A stretch of 64,000 nt of DNA from Ampullaceana balthica (Eukaryota > Mollusca > Gastropoda > Lymnaeidae). Shown one piece after another: positions 33,945 to 45,602 of this stretch. The first letter of the stretch is position 1. Every line of letters begins with the position of its first letter. The stretch covers positions 188,856 to 252,855 of the forward strand of contig CALYLW010000545.1 in the NCBI GenBank assembly GCA_944989445.1, written 5' to 3'. The position numbers and the translations under genes were made by a program. The notes beneath the pieces are model-generated. The model saw only the letters and a list, made by a program, of their open reading frames with translations. It was not told the origin of the DNA and did not search any database.

Positions 33945-34545
33945 TCATGTAAGGGGGAAGCTATGGCACTGATTGTAAGGGAAAGCTATTGCACTGATTG
34001 TAAGGGGAAGCTATGACAGTGATTGTAAGGGGAAGCTATGCCACTGATTGTAAGGGGAAGCTATGCCACTGAAGTAAGAGGAAGCTATGGAACTGATTTT
34101 AAAGGGAAGCTATGGCACTGATTGTAAGGGGGAAGCTATGGCACTGATTTAAAGGGGAAGCTATGGCACTGATTGTAAGAGGAAGCTATGGAACTGATTT
34201 TAAAGGGAAGCTATGGCACTGATTGTAAGGGGGAAGCTATGGCAGTGATTTAAAGGGGAAGCTATGGCACTGATTGTAAGGGGAAGCTATGGCGCTGATT
34301 TAAAGGGGAATCTATGGCACTGATTGTAAGGGGAAGCTATGGCACTGATTTAAAGGGGAAGCTATGCCACTGATTGTAAGGGGAAGCTATGCCACTGATT
34401 GTAAGGGGAAGCTATGGCACTAATTGTAAGAGGAAGCTATGCCACTGATAATAAGGGGGAGCTATTGCACTGATTGTAAGGGGGAAGCTATGACCGTGAT
34501 TGTAAGGGGAAGCTATGACAGTGATTGTAAGGGGAAGATATGACA
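33945..34545. repeat. 25-bp minisatellite, about 24 copies
   Basis: The core is GGCACTGATTGTAAGGGG plus AAGCTAT, with GATTTAAAG and GACAGTGATT variants. A decayed TGACTTGTGACTT repeat continues to about 34720. Confidence 0.95.
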
Positions 34546-34904
34546 CTGACTTGTGACCTAATGTGACTTGTTATGACTTGTGACTTTAGGGGAATTATTT
34601 TTGTGACTTAAGATGACTTGTTTTGACTTGTGACTCTAGATGACACGTAATGACTTGTGACTATAAGTGTTTTTTTTACTAAAGACTTTAGATGACTTAG
34701 CTTTGACTTTTGACTATATGTTGCCTAAATAATGTTTAGAGAACAGAGTGTCTACCCCGCGCCTGTCCCTCCCCTTTCCGCACCTTTATTAATACTTCGG
34801 TATAAAGTCTAATGATATGAAGGAACATTGGTTTTAATTCTGTTTGTTAAAAAAAAATTAATAAATAATATTTTTTAAAAATTATATATTTTTTTTAAAT
34901 TTAC

Positions 34905-35715
34905 TTAGACTTGAGCTGCTAGAAGAGCAGGTCTCATTGACTTAGACTTTAGCTGATGGAAGAGCAGGTCTCATTGACTTAGACTTTAGCTGATGGAAGA
35001 GCAGGTCTCATTGACTTAGACTTTAGCTGATGGAAGAGCAGGTCTCATTGACTTAGACTTTAGCTGATGGAAGAGCAGGTCTCATTGACTTAGACTTTAG
35101 CTGATGGAAGAGCAGGTCTCATTGACTTAGACTTTAGCTGATGGAAGAGCAGGTCTCATTGACTTAGACTTTAGCTGATGGAAGAGCAGGTCTCATTGAC
35201 TTAGACTTTAGCTGATGGAAGAGCAGGTCTCATTGACTTAGACTTTAGCTGATGGAAGAGCAGGTCTCATTGACTTAGACTTTAGCTGATGGAAGAGCAG
35301 GTCTCATTGACTTAGACTTTAGCTGATGGAAGAGCAGGTCTCATTGACTTAGACTTTAGCTGATGGAAGAGCAGGTCTCATTGACTTAGACTTTAGCTGA
35401 TGGAAGAGCAGGTCTCATTGACTTAGACTTGAGCTGATAGAAGAGCAGGTCTCATTGATTTAGACTTGAGCTGCTAGAAGAGCAGGTCTCATTGACTTAG
35501 ACTTGAGCTGATGGAAGAGCAGGTCTCATTGACTTAGACTTGAGCTGCTAGAAGAGCAGGTCTCATTGACTTAGACTTGAGCTGCTGGAAGAGCAGGTCT
35601 CATTGACTTAGACTTGATCTGCTGGAAGAGCAGGTCTCATTGACTTAGACTTGAGCTGATGGAAGAGCAGGTCTCATTGACTTAGACTTGAGCTGATGGA
35701 AGAGCAGGTCTCATC
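34905..35715. repeat. 37-bp minisatellite, about 22 copies
   Basis: The core is GACTTAGACTTTAGCTGATG plus GAAGAGCAGGTCTCATT. The central units are identical, while both ends carry the ACTTGAGCTGCTAGAAG variant, as expected when an array grows from its middle. Confidence 0.97.
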
Positions 35716-36218
35716 GCTGGTCAAGGCTTTTATGTGGTAGGGTAACAGGCAACCAACCAGCTGTGAGTTGTTTGATTTCAAATTATCTCCCCTGAGTCGC
35801 ATGATTTCCGCTGCCCCCCCCACCCCTCCCATGAGTGGTGGGGGATAACATTGATATCCCCTTGTTTGCTGTAACTTACAAGGGAACAAACTCTCACCTG
35901 CCAATTATTTTTTTTTAATGACATCTCCCATTTGAAGTTGTTTTATGTTGGGGTTTTAACCGAGCCAAAGTTTCTCCTTGTTATCATCACCGCCCATTGT
36001 TCCGGTCCAAATTGTTTTCTTTGTTATCGGATGATGCATTGCTGAACAGAGTGTTAGAAAGTTTTATTGCATTCATTCGCGTTTTTGTTTGGTCACGTGC
36101 TCAGACAGTATCCATTGCTACAACTAATTAACTTGATGGTGGGAAACACTTGTGAACATCTCACATATCAAATCACCTTTCCAATCAATTTTGTTTTGGT
36201 AAATAGAAGTAGAATTTC

Positions 36219-36280
36219 GTGTTGATGTCGTTTCTGTACTTTATCGTTTGTTTGTTTTGCTCGGTCGCGGCATATACTGG
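36219..36280 (+). CDS. Candidate signal-peptide exon (weak)
   Basis: An ATG opens a hydrophobic stretch MSFLYFIVCLFCSVAA with a plausible signal-peptidase site, and a possible splice donor CTG/GTATAT follows at 36281. Unspliced, the frame reads 62 residues without a recognisable domain. I could not find a matching second exon before the 35-bp minisatellite or beyond it. It could be a chance hydrophobic frame. Confidence 0.2.
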
Positions 36281-36544
36281 TATATTATACTTTTCTGGCC
36301 GTGCTTCCAGATGCCCAGACCTGAAGCAATTTCTCTCGGGAATGGTCTTTAAGCCACGATCTGACCCCCAGATGGGTCATCGGCCGGTCGGGTTGGGGCT
36401 GGACTGACCCATCTCTCGCTATAGCTTATCGACCCTGTCTGAATGCGGCTCGCCACTGTGCCCAGCGATGTACTGAAGGATTACTTTCCCGCCTCGTGCT
36501 AGGATTTCACCTACTGTATCCAAAAATACAATAGCCGTTTTCGT

Positions 36545-37866
36545 CCCCAACTGTACCTCCACGTAATGTAAGGTACGCCTCTGACTACTCCCTCCACGTA
36601 ATGTAAGGTACGCCTCTGACTACTCCCTCCACGTAATGTAAGGTACGACTCTGACTACTCCCTTCACAATGTAAGGTACGCCTCTGACTACTCCCTCCAC
36701 GTAATGTAAGGTACGACTCTGACTACTCCCTTCACAATGTAAGGTACGCCTCTGACTACTCCCTCCACGTAATGTAAGGTACGACTCTGACTACTCCCTC
36801 CACGTAATGTAAGGTACGCCTCTGACTACTCCCTCCACGTAATGTAAGGTACGACTCTGACTACTCCCTCCACGTAATGTAAGGTACGCATCTGACTACT
36901 CTCTCCACGTAATGTAAGGTACGCCTCTGACTACTCACTTCACGTAATGTCAGTTACGCCTCTGACTACTCCCTCCACGTAATGTAAGGTACGCCTCTGA
37001 CTACTCCCTTCACGTAATGTCAGTAACGCCTCTGACTACTCCCTCCACGTAATGTAAGGTACGTCTCTGACTACTCCCTCCACGTAATGTAAGGTACGCC
37101 TCTGACTACTCCCTCCACGTAATGTAAGGTACGTCTCTGACTACTCCCTCCACGTAATGTAAGGTACGCCTCTGACTACTCCCTCCACGTAATGTAAGGT
37201 ACGCCTCTGACTACTCCCTCCACGTAATGTAAGGTACGCCTCTGACTACTCCCTCCACGTAATGTAAGGTACGCCTCCGACTACTCCCTCCACGTAATGT
37301 CAGTTACGCCTCTGACTACTCCCTCCACGTAATGTCAGTTACGCCTCTGACTACTCCATCCACGTTATGTAAGGTACGCCTCTGACTACTCCCTCCACGT
37401 AATGTCAGTTACGCCTCTGACCACTCCATCCACGTTATGTAAGGTACGACTCTGACTACTCCCTCCACGTAATGTCAGTTACGCCTCTGACCACTCCATC
37501 CACGTTATGTAAGGTACGACTCTGACTACTCCCTCCACGTAATGGCAGTTACGCCTCTGACTACTCCATCCACGTTATGTAAGGTACGCCTCTGACTACT
37601 CCCTCCACGTAATGTCAGTTACGCCTCTGACTACTCCATCCACGTTATGTAAGGTACGCCTCTGACTACTCCCTCCACGTAATGTCAGTTACGCCTCTGA
37701 CTACTCCATCCACGTTATGTAAGGTACCCCTCTGACTACTCCCTCCACGTAATGTCAGTTACGCCTCTGACTACTCCATCCACGTAATGTCAGTTACGCC
37801 TCTGACTACTCCATCCACGTTATGTAAGGTACGCCTCTGACTACTCCCTCCACGTAATGTCAGTTA
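36545..37866. repeat. 35-bp minisatellite, about 38 copies
   Basis: The unit contains CCCTCCACGTAATGTAAGG plus TACGCCTCTGACTACT. In the right half two subtypes (AATGTCAGTTACGCC and TTATGTAAGGTACG) alternate, forming a 70-bp higher-order period. Confidence 0.97.
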
Positions 37867-38540
37867 CACCACAATTTGACCAACATTATGGGTGTACGCG
37901 TCTCTCCACGTAAAATAATCAATTTTGATGGTTTTATAATTGTTTTTCTTCAATGCTGTTGAACATAAAAGTTAATTGTTCCAGGCGTTTGAACAAATTG
38001 AATCTTTTTAACAGTATTCTTCCTAACTGATTGACTGCTGGCCCACCTGTGACATTTAATGTAGGATCATTACAGCTTCACAAAAGCCATACTTGGTGTT
38101 GACACAAAAGGTAATAGGAAACATTGATCCTAAGTAAACAAATGTATTTTACATAAACAATAGGAACAATGAGAAAATTTAATATCTATCTTAGCAGAGG
38201 TTTAGTTCAGAATTCAATGATTGCATAAGTGACAAAATTCCATTACAAATCGGTGACAGTAAAATATTAAAATTTTAAACGTCCAAACTGGCACGGAGAC
38301 AGACTCGCCGAAACATGGGTTTTACTTGACGATAAACCATGCAGTTCAGGACAAACTGGGCACTGGCCAGGGGAACCCGCTTGTGAAAGACCTTTTACTT
38401 TGATGGACCTTTCATTTTCATTGAATTTTTATTTTAATAATGAAAGAAGTTTTTTTTTAAATTCCGTAAACTTTGTCGGAATGTTTAAACATAAACAAAA
38501 CGATCACACTCGTCTAGTGTTAATTTTTTAATGCCATAGA
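37867..38540. other. No recognised feature
   Basis: AT-rich unique sequence; no coding frame, tandem repeat or TIR was seen. Confidence 0.4.
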
Positions 38541-38547
38541 AGTAAGT

Positions 38548-38716
38548 CAGGGCTGGCTTTAGGCATAGGCAAACTAGGCAGCCGCCTTGGGTCTCCGATT
38601 AGTCTCATCATCAGTAGGGGTCTCACACAAGAATATTTCCTTTTTTTTTCTATTACATTTAGGGCCACGAAATTCACTTCGCCTAGGGCCTCCAATTCCC
38701 CAAGGTCGGCGCTGAG
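38548..38716 (+). mobile_element. MITE (CAGGGCYGGCTTWAGGCATA), copy 2
   Basis: It begins CAGGGCTGGCTTTAGGCATA and shares the interior with 33180-33366 in opposite orientation. The right end GTCGGCGCTG is a degraded inverted copy of the left end. Confidence 0.75.
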
Positions 38717-38951
38717 TCATTTGTCCATTCAAGCAACAAATCTAGACGACTAATAATCTATATATTTAATTCCCAGAACAAGATCAAGATCGAGTAGTGT
38801 GCAATTGAGCATGACGAATAACCTTCGCTGGGGTAACACAATCAAGCGAAGAGGGTTTAAAAAAACAGGGGGGAAGGGGGGGGGCCTATTTCGAGACTAA
38901 GAATCTGAGAATGCTTCTTGCGTTTACTTGCTTATTCCTTCAAAGATAAAC

Positions 38952-39024
38952 ATGTTGTTCGTAGTGTAGTGGTCATCCACCTTACATGCGGGAGGTACAG
39001 GGTTCAAGCCTCAGCGGAAACATA
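38952..39024 (+). tRNA. tRNA-Val-like pseudogene or SINE head
   Basis: The A-box-like TAGTGTAGTGGTCATC, an anticodon arm with loop CTTACAT (anticodon TAC, valine), and a B-box-like GGGTTCAAGCC are in tRNA order. The T stem does not pair well, so I read it as a pseudogene or the head of a valine-tRNA-derived SINE. A related, more decayed copy is at 44312-44388. Confidence 0.5.
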
Positions 39025-39052
39025 ATTTTTTTAAAAATCTCTTATATTAACT

Positions 39053-39515
39053 TCACCGTCTTGTCGTGGTGGGGTGGGCGGGAAAACAAAAGTTAATAAA
39101 ACAACCCGTAAAAACAAAGTTTTTGACTAAAAATCCTTTATATATGAGACATAACTAAAAGTATTGATTATTTTCAATATAATACGCACCGCGAGACAAA
39201 CATTTACAGACTGAACGTGACTGAACTCCCCTTGCTGTAAAAAGGGGGATGAGGTCATCGATGGCTGGAGTGAGCTCCAGTGACACGTTGATGTCAACTA
39301 TAGCAGACGGCTTCATGGAGATACATAGAGATAAACTAAAATGCATTAATTTAATTACGGTACATTCGATCGATCTGTAGTTTTTATACAATGCATTGTT
39401 AGGTGACACAAGTCTATGTGCAAAATTTCAGCTCGATAGCATCACGTGAAATAGGTCATTTTCGACTTTTGTTTTTCCGCCCGACCAAGAGATCACGACA
39501 AGACGGAGACGTTAA
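39053..39515. mobile_element. TIR element, about 460 bp
   Basis: The left arm CCGTCTTGTCGTGGTGGGGT with GGGCGGGAAAACAAAAG is inverted at the right as CTTTTGTTTTTCCGCCCGAC with CACGACAAGACGG. The interior has a minus-strand frame of 84 codons ending YYIENNQYF that I could not assign; it may be a transposase remnant. Confidence 0.6.
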
Positions 39516-39529
39516 TATAAGGGGCCGGG

Positions 39530-40062
39530 TCTTATGTCCCCAAATGTCCCGGTTCTTATGTCTCCAACTGTACCGGGTCTTATTTATCCAACTGTCCCGG
39601 GTATTATGTCTCCAACTGTCCCGGGTCTTATGTCCCCAACTGTCCCGGGTCTTATGTCTCCAACTGTCCCGGGTCTTATGTCCCCAACTGTCCCGGGTCT
39701 TATGTCCCCAACTGTCCCGGGTCTTATGTCCCCAACTGTCCCGGGTCTTATGTCCCCAACTGTCCCGGGTCTTATGTCCCCAACTGTCCCGGGTCTTATG
39801 TCTCCAACTGTCCCGGGTCTTATGTCCCCAACTGTCCCGGGTCTTATGTCCCCAACTGTCCCGGGTCTTATGTCCCCAACTGTCCCGGGTCTTATGTCTC
39901 CAACTGTCCCGGGTCTTATGTCCCCAACTGTCCCGGGTCTTATGTCCCCAACTGTCCCGGGTCTTATGTCTCCAACTGTCCCGGGTCTTATGTCCCCAAC
40001 TGTCCCGGGTCTTATGTCTCCAACTGTACCGGGTCTTATGTCACCAACTGTACCGGTCTTAG
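39530..40062. repeat. 24-bp minisatellite, about 22 copies
   Basis: The unit GGGTCTTATGTCCCCAACTG plus TCCC stays in frame and gives an (MSPTVPGL)n reading of 187 codons on the plus strand from 39534. No signal, splice site or flanking coding sequence supports translation. Confidence 0.95.
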
Positions 40063-40099
40063 GTAAAATGTTGGTTTTTAGCGCAGGTTTTGGTTAGTT

Positions 40100-40400
40100 C
40101 CGATTCTAATTTTCCACAAACCGTGTACTCGCCTATTAACGCGTTAAGATATCCCTATTATAAATGGCTCTTGGCAATGGGTTATCCTTACAAATATCCA
40201 GAGTGAAGTATGACGTTATTGTTTATTCGAATATATTAGGATAATAACAGATAACACTATTACTAGCACTGAGAGTGATGTGAGCAATTTAAGAACCTTC
40301 GCGATCGATGAACAGTAGCGGCGCTGGATCAGTCTGCTCCGTAGCTCCGCCTACTCTTATAGTGAACACGCAAGTGGCTCCGCCCCGCCCTCCAGCGGTA
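40100..40400. other. No recognised feature
   Basis: Unique sequence between two minisatellites; nothing could be supported. Confidence 0.4.
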
Positions 40401-40435
40401 GTTCCCACCTCTACGTGACTAGTCGTCAGCCAGTG

Positions 40436-42150
40436 CTCCAGCGCCCCCCCCCCTTTTTCAAGTGGTAGTATCCTCCTACTTCCAGCGTTAGTGCCCCCCC
40501 CTCCCTTCAAGTGGTAGTATCCTCCTACTTCCAGCGTTAGTGCCCTTCCTTCAAGTGGTAGTATCCTCCTACTTCCAGCGTTAGTGCCCACCCCCCCCCT
40601 TCAAGTGGTAGTATCCTCCTACTTCCAACGTTAGTGCCCCCCCTCCCTTCAAGTGGTAGTATCCTCCTACTTCCAGCGTTAGTGCCCCCCCCCTTTTCAA
40701 GTGGTAGTATCCTCCTACTTACAGCGTTAGTGCCCCCCTCCCTTCAAGTGGTAGTATCCTCCTACTTCCAACGTTAGTGCCCCCCCTCCCTTCAAGTGGT
40801 AGTATCCTCCTACTTCCAGCGATAGTGCCCCCCCTCCCTTCAAGTGGTAGTATCCTCCTACTTCCAACGTTAGTGCCCCCCCTTCAAGTGGTAGTATCCT
40901 CCTACTTCCAACGTTAGTGCCCCCCCTTCTAGTGGTAGTATCCTCCTACTTCCAACGTTAGTGCCCCCCCTTCTAGTGGTAGTATCCTCCTACTTCCAGC
41001 GTTAGTGCCCCCCCCTCCCTTCAAGTGGTAGTATCCTCCTACTTCCAACGTTAGTGCCCCCCTCCCTTCAAGTGGTAGTATCCTCCTACTTCCAACGTTA
41101 GTGCCCCCTCCCTTCAAGTGGTATTATCCTCCTACTTCCAGCGTTAGTGCCCCCCCTCCCTTCAAGTGGTAGTATCCTCCTACTTCCAACGTTAGTGCCC
41201 ACCCCCCCCTTCAAGTGGTAGTATCCTCCTACTTCCAACGTTAGTGCCCCCCCTCCCTTCAAGTGGTAGTATCCTCCTACTTCCAGCGTTAGTGCCCACC
41301 CCCCCCTTCAAGTGGTAGTATCCTCCTACTTCCAACGTTAGTGCCCCCCCTCCCTTCAAGTGGTAGTATCCTCCTACTTCCAGCGTTAGTGCCCCCCCCT
41401 TTTCAAGTGGTAGTATCCTCCTACTTACAGCGTTAGTGCCCCCCTCCCTTCAAGTGGTAGTATCCTCCTACTTCCAACGTTAGTGCCCCCCCTCCCTTCA
41501 AGTGGTAGTATCCTCCTACTTCCAGCGATAGTGCCCCCCCTCCCTTCAAGTGGTAGTATCCTCCTACTTCCAACGTTAGTGCCCCCCCCCTTCAAGTGGT
41601 AGTATCCTCCTACTTCCAACGTTAGTGCCCCCCCTTCTAGTGGTAGTATCCTCCTACTTCCAACGTTAGTGCCCCCCCCCTTCTAGTGGTAGTATCCTCC
41701 TACTTCCAGCGTTAGTGCCCCCCTCCCTTCAAGTGGTAGTATCCTCCTACTTCCAACGTTAGTGCCCCCCTCCCTTCAAGTGGTAGTATCCTCCTACTTC
41801 CAACGTTAGTGCCCCCTCCCTTCAAGTGGTATTATCCTCCTACTTCCAGCGTTAGTGCCCCCCTCCCTTCAAGTGGTAGTATCCTCCTACTTCCAACGTT
41901 AGTGCCCCCCCTCCCTTCAAGTGGTAGTATCCTCCTACTTCCAGCGTTAGTGCCCCCCCTCCCTTCAAGTGGTAGTATCCTCCTACTTCCAACGTTAGTG
42001 CCCCCCCTCCCTTCAAGTGGTAGTATCCTCCTACTTCCAGCGTTAGTGCCCCCCCCCTCCCTTCAAGTGGTAGTATCCTCCTACTTCCAGCGTTAGTGCC
42101 CCCCCTCCCTTCAAGTGGTAGTATCCTCCTACTTCCAACGTTAGTGCCCC
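40436..42150. repeat. 48-bp C-rich minisatellite with ~708-bp higher-order repeat
   Basis: The unit contains TTCAAGTGGTAGTATCCTCC and TACTTCCAACGTTAGTG with a variable run of 5-9 C. Marker variants recur 708-709 bp apart: ACTTACAGCG near 40715 and 41425, CCAGCGATAG near 40818 and 41526, and GGTATTATCC at 41120 and 41828. So an ordered block of about 15 units was duplicated as a whole. Frames of the type LEVGGYYHLKGGG are artefacts. Confidence 0.97.
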
Positions 42151-42164
42151 CCCCCCTTTTCCCT

Positions 42165-42450
42165 TCACGGTGTCGCACGCGCGCTCGTCTGGTGCACCGA
42201 TGGTCACGGGTTCGAATCCATGTGAAGGCAGGGATTTGTTCCCGGGGCCTAGGGCGTCCCTGAGTCCACTCAGCTCAGAATGGGTACCTAACACTAGTTA
42301 GGGAAATAAAGGCGGCTGGGTAATGCGTGGAACCCTCATAGCCGTGGCCTGTGAGCGCTGCATCACTTGCCAACAGACCGGCATGGTCTGTGGACCAGTG
42401 TGGACGCAATAATCTTCTGTATAGAAGGAGCGTCTGTGTAGATAAGATAA
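42165..42450 (+). mobile_element. SINE family 1, full-length copy
   Basis: The head has the B-box GGGTTCGAATCC. The body has GGGTACCTAACACTAGTTAG, GCGGCTGGGTAATGCGTGG and TGGTCTGTGGACCAG. The tail is AGAAGGAGCGTCTGTGTAG followed by GATAAGATAAG. It sits directly at the right end of the 48-bp array, and a few array-like units continue beyond it to about 42670. Confidence 0.88.
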
Positions 42451-42451
42451 G

Positions 42452-42672
42452 TGGTAGTATCGCCCTACTTCAAGCGGAACTGCCCCCCTCCCTTCAAGTG
42501 GTAGTATCCCCCTCCCTTTCTGTGGTAATGCCCCCTACTCCCAGCGGTAGTGTCCCCGTCCCTTCTATTCCTGGGGTGGTGTACCCTCTATTCCTTGCGT
42601 GGTGTCCCCTCTATTCCTGGGTGGTGTCCCCTCTGTTCCTGGGGTGGTGCCCCCTCTATTCCCAAGGGGGTT
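42452..42672. repeat. Diverged continuation of the 48-bp array
   Basis: GTGGTAGTATC and CCTTCAAGTGGTAG motifs and several GGTGGTGTCCCCTCTATTCC-like units show array remnants right of the SINE. Confidence 0.7.
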
Positions 42673-42943
42673 AGTACATTGTGCGTGGCTAATAATTGAA
42701 ATACATTTTGTTTATCTAAATAATGGTTTGACTTTTTATAAGTTTCTTTTAATTTGTTTCACAAGTTTAACTTTTTAAACAAGTATAACTATCTTCAGCA
42801 TTGCCATGACTTGGGAAATTTCCCCAGATTTGTATTCCCCGCCCCTGCCTTTCATAACCCCCCACCACCACCCCACCACCTACGGGCTATAATAATAATT
42901 ATAGTAATGTATTGATTTTTTACATAACGCTCTACCCCAGGAA

Positions 42944-43140
42944 GGGGCCGTCCATTAAATGACATCAGGCGATTTTGGCCGATCTTTCACTCCTCCTCCC
43001 CCCTCGTCACAAATATATAGACCCCCCCCCTCCAATATGACGTCACAAAGCTTTGACATCCCCCATCCCTAAAAGATGTATTTTCTATTTGAAAAGGGTA
43101 TGTTTCAAATCACTTTTTTAAAATTTAATTATGTACTTAG
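42944..43140. mobile_element. TIR element left end (GGGGCCGTCCATTAAATGAC)
   Basis: The start is GGGGCCGTCCATTAAATGAC with CGATTTTGGCCGAT and CCCCTCGTCACAAA as in the 17167 copy. The matching right end is either near 44562 or at 45439, and later insertions make the pairing uncertain. Confidence 0.65.
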
Positions 43141-43179
43141 TGTAAGGTTGCACTTTGCTCTTTTTTCTTCTATAATCTA

Positions 43180-43470
43180 GTTTTCCTAGGTTAAATGATT
43201 TCACTAAGGGTGTTTTTATTATTTTCAGTTTTGAATATTCTCCAGTAATGAATCTTATAGCTTTTTTAAAATTTTTATTTTTAAATGTCCACTAGTTTAT
43301 CATTGCTTTCTTTGGTGGATGTGTCCCACTAAGAAGATGCATATTCTAATTTCTAATACAGGTCTCGCCAAAGAGAGGTAGCATTGTAGTTGTATGTTCT
43401 TATTACATCTGTAAAAGTCTATTTTTATAAAGGCTAAGGTTTTGTTATATTTTTTAATAACTTTATTGAC
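43180..43470 (-). pseudogene. Decayed LINE RT relic
   Basis: The nucleotide sequence (TCCAGTAATGAATCTTATAGC, AAGATGCATATTCTAAT, TCTCGCCAAAGAGAGG) parallels the RT relic at 8450-8640. No open frame remains. Confidence 0.5.
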
Positions 43471-43553
43471 ATGGACCGTGGGAGAGTTCTACAAGATTCA
43501 GCTTGTGAATATGTCCCCCCAAAAAAAGATAATTTAATATTCTTCTCCTGTTT

Positions 43554-43822
43554 GGGGCCGTCCATAAAGTACGTCACACTATTTTTGACCATTTTTAACC
43601 CCCACCCCTCCCCCCTGTCACAAACTGTCACAAATCTTGGACCCCCCCCCCTAAAGTACGTCACACTTTCCAACAAAAATTTTGTTTTTTATTTACAAAA
43701 TAATTAAAATTTAATACCGTGACGTCACACATGGCCGGACCCCCCCACACCCCTGTCACAAACTGTCACACTTTCTTACACCCCCCCCCCTCTGGAGCGT
43801 GACGTACTTTATGGACGTCCCC
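43554..43822. mobile_element. Short TIR MITE (GGGGCCGTCCATAAAGTACG)
   Basis: The 269-bp element starts GGGGCCGTCCATAAAGTACG and ends CGTACTTTATGGACGTCCCC. It has C-rich, TGTCACAAACTGTCACA-containing sub-terminal sequence on both sides. It is nested within the older member starting at 42944. Confidence 0.85.
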
Positions 43823-44311
43823 TTTCTTATAAGTTCTTCTGAGGTATACAGCTAAAGGGCAGTAAGCAATACGGTATAAGTAAATTTAGGCAAATGCTTA
43901 TTACCCCCCTTTTACCCTAAACAGAAATCAATGCAGAAGGTTAACGTGCGTAATGAAAGACTCACAGCTGCTGGAGGTCCAATAGGTTATACTAGATACG
44001 CCCTGCGGTTTAGCATACGCCGCAGACTTGCTCGCGGATAGTGCAAAGAAAAGGGGGGGGGGACACAAACTACTGCACGAAGAAATCAAAACAACGCGAG
44101 TGAACGTCTGTGGAAGGTGGAACCACCGACACATTGTTGGTCTCGAGAAATATCGCACTGAGGTTATCTACCTGCCCACCACCCTTCACCACGCTAGCTT
44201 GCCAACCATAAACTGTGATTGGACGACCCTAGCGAGGGTCAGCCATATTCGCAAAAAAAGGGGGGGGGAGAGAGAACGGGCACAAACACACATTTTAAAA
44301 AAAAATTAAAT

Positions 44312-44388
44312 GATGTTTTTGCTAGAGCTTAAACCCAGGACCTTCCACATATAAGGTGGACGTGATAACTACTACAATATGAATCACA
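44312..44388 (-). tRNA. tRNA-Val-like pseudogene or SINE head, decayed
   Basis: The minus strand carries TTGTAGTAGTTATCACGTCC, an anticodon-arm-like CCACCTTATATGTGG and a B-box-like GGGTTTAAGC. The anticodon is altered relative to the 38952 copy. Confidence 0.4.
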
Positions 44389-44857
44389 TGTTATCCTGTG
44401 AAGCAACAACGCAAGTGCACTGGAGAAACATTGTTTGTCTCGAAACATGTCCACCCCCCCCTATTTTTGTAACCCACTTCACTTTAATTGGTCGACCCCA
44501 GCGCGGGTCATTTGTGATGCTGGTTTGTACACCCCCTCCCCTCCCCTTTATGGACGGCCCCCAAGTCAGGTTCTGGCGTTCACCATCGCGCCTCTTTTAA
44601 TTCTCAGCGTTTTCTGGAAATAACTGTTGCCAATTGAAGCAAAGAAAGAAAAGTATACACAAAGGGAGATGATGGATATGAAAAATAATCAATTCGTTTA
44701 TTCGCAGTTGTCTCCTCATATTCGTCCTTGACACCATCGATCTGTTGAGATAAGAAATGGATTGGAAAAAAAAATTTAAATAATAAAATATCTACTTTCA
44801 GTAAAACTGTAACATAAAGTAAACTTTATCTCTACTGGACTTCACCGCAGCTAAGTG

Positions 44858-44996
44858 TTTTTATTCTTTCGTTATATTCGTTTTATATGTGTACTATTTG
44901 TCTGTTGATGAAGGCTCTTTGCCGAAACGTTCGCTGTTGTGTTACGTCCTATCATGCTAACTAATACCCTGTTTATATGTTATACATTTACTAACA
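44858..44996 (+). mobile_element. Half copy of hammerhead-like inverted-repeat element
   Basis: It matches the right half of 11522-11750 (CTTTCGTTATATTCGTTTTA, GTTGTGTTACGTCCT, TATGTTATACATTTA). The core TTGATGAAGGCTCTTTGCCG then AAACG has a clean GGC/GCC stem, and ACG...ACGTC could close a third helix. Confidence 0.65.
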
Positions 44997-45000
44997 TAAA

Positions 45001-45439
45001 GTAAATGACGTCCCGCGATTTTGGCCGATATTGTTCCCCCTCCCCTAATTTAATCTTTCACACGTCATCACAAAAAGTTAGCCCCCACTTCAAATATGAG
45101 GTCAAACGTTTTTGCGGCGCCCCCTTTACATATAAGCCGTATTTTCAATATGAAAATGAGCATGTTTCTTAACACTCTTTTTTCATTTAAGTATGTATTT
45201 TGTGTAGGTCTGCATTCTAATATCATAACACGGGTGAATACATGTAAAACGTCCTAAAATAAATAGTAAGAAATCGAATATTTATGTGGAACTTTGATTT
45301 AAAGTAGCGTGTTTTGATGCGACGTCACAGTTCTTAACCCCCCCCCCTCGCCCTTGTCACACATCGTCATAAATGTGTAGCCATCCCCACCCCACCCCCA
45401 CCCCCACCCCCGTTGCATGACGTTATTTTTGACGGCCCC
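45001..45439. mobile_element. TIR element, left-truncated
   Basis: TAAATGACGTCCCGCGATTT at the left and CATGACGTTATTTTTGACGG with CCCC at the right belong to the 17167 family. The outermost left bases are replaced by the inverted-repeat element ending at 44996. Confidence 0.7.
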
Positions 45440-45602
45440 TTAGTGCTTTTGATAAAAGCCACCACACGTCAATAATATACATGTATTCTAGAAACAAATG
45501 CACACATTCCCCGTCAGGTTTACAATACAGCTCCGTGAAGGCATCAAACAGAACAGTGATCGGATTGTTAAAATATCTGCTAATAACACCGATGAATCGG
45601 GC

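Noticed and set aside
38952..39024. Functional tRNA-Val gene
   Set aside because: Anticodon loop and promoter boxes look right but the T stem does not pair, so a pseudogene or SINE head is more likely.
39534..40097. (MSPTVPGL)n as a structural protein
   Set aside because: No signal peptide, splice sites or unique flanking coding sequence; the 24-bp period alone keeps the frame open.
41852..42178. Minus-strand Gly/Leu-rich frames (LEVGGYYHLKGGG)n
   Set aside because: Translation of the 48-bp C-rich array; variable C runs would shift any real frame.
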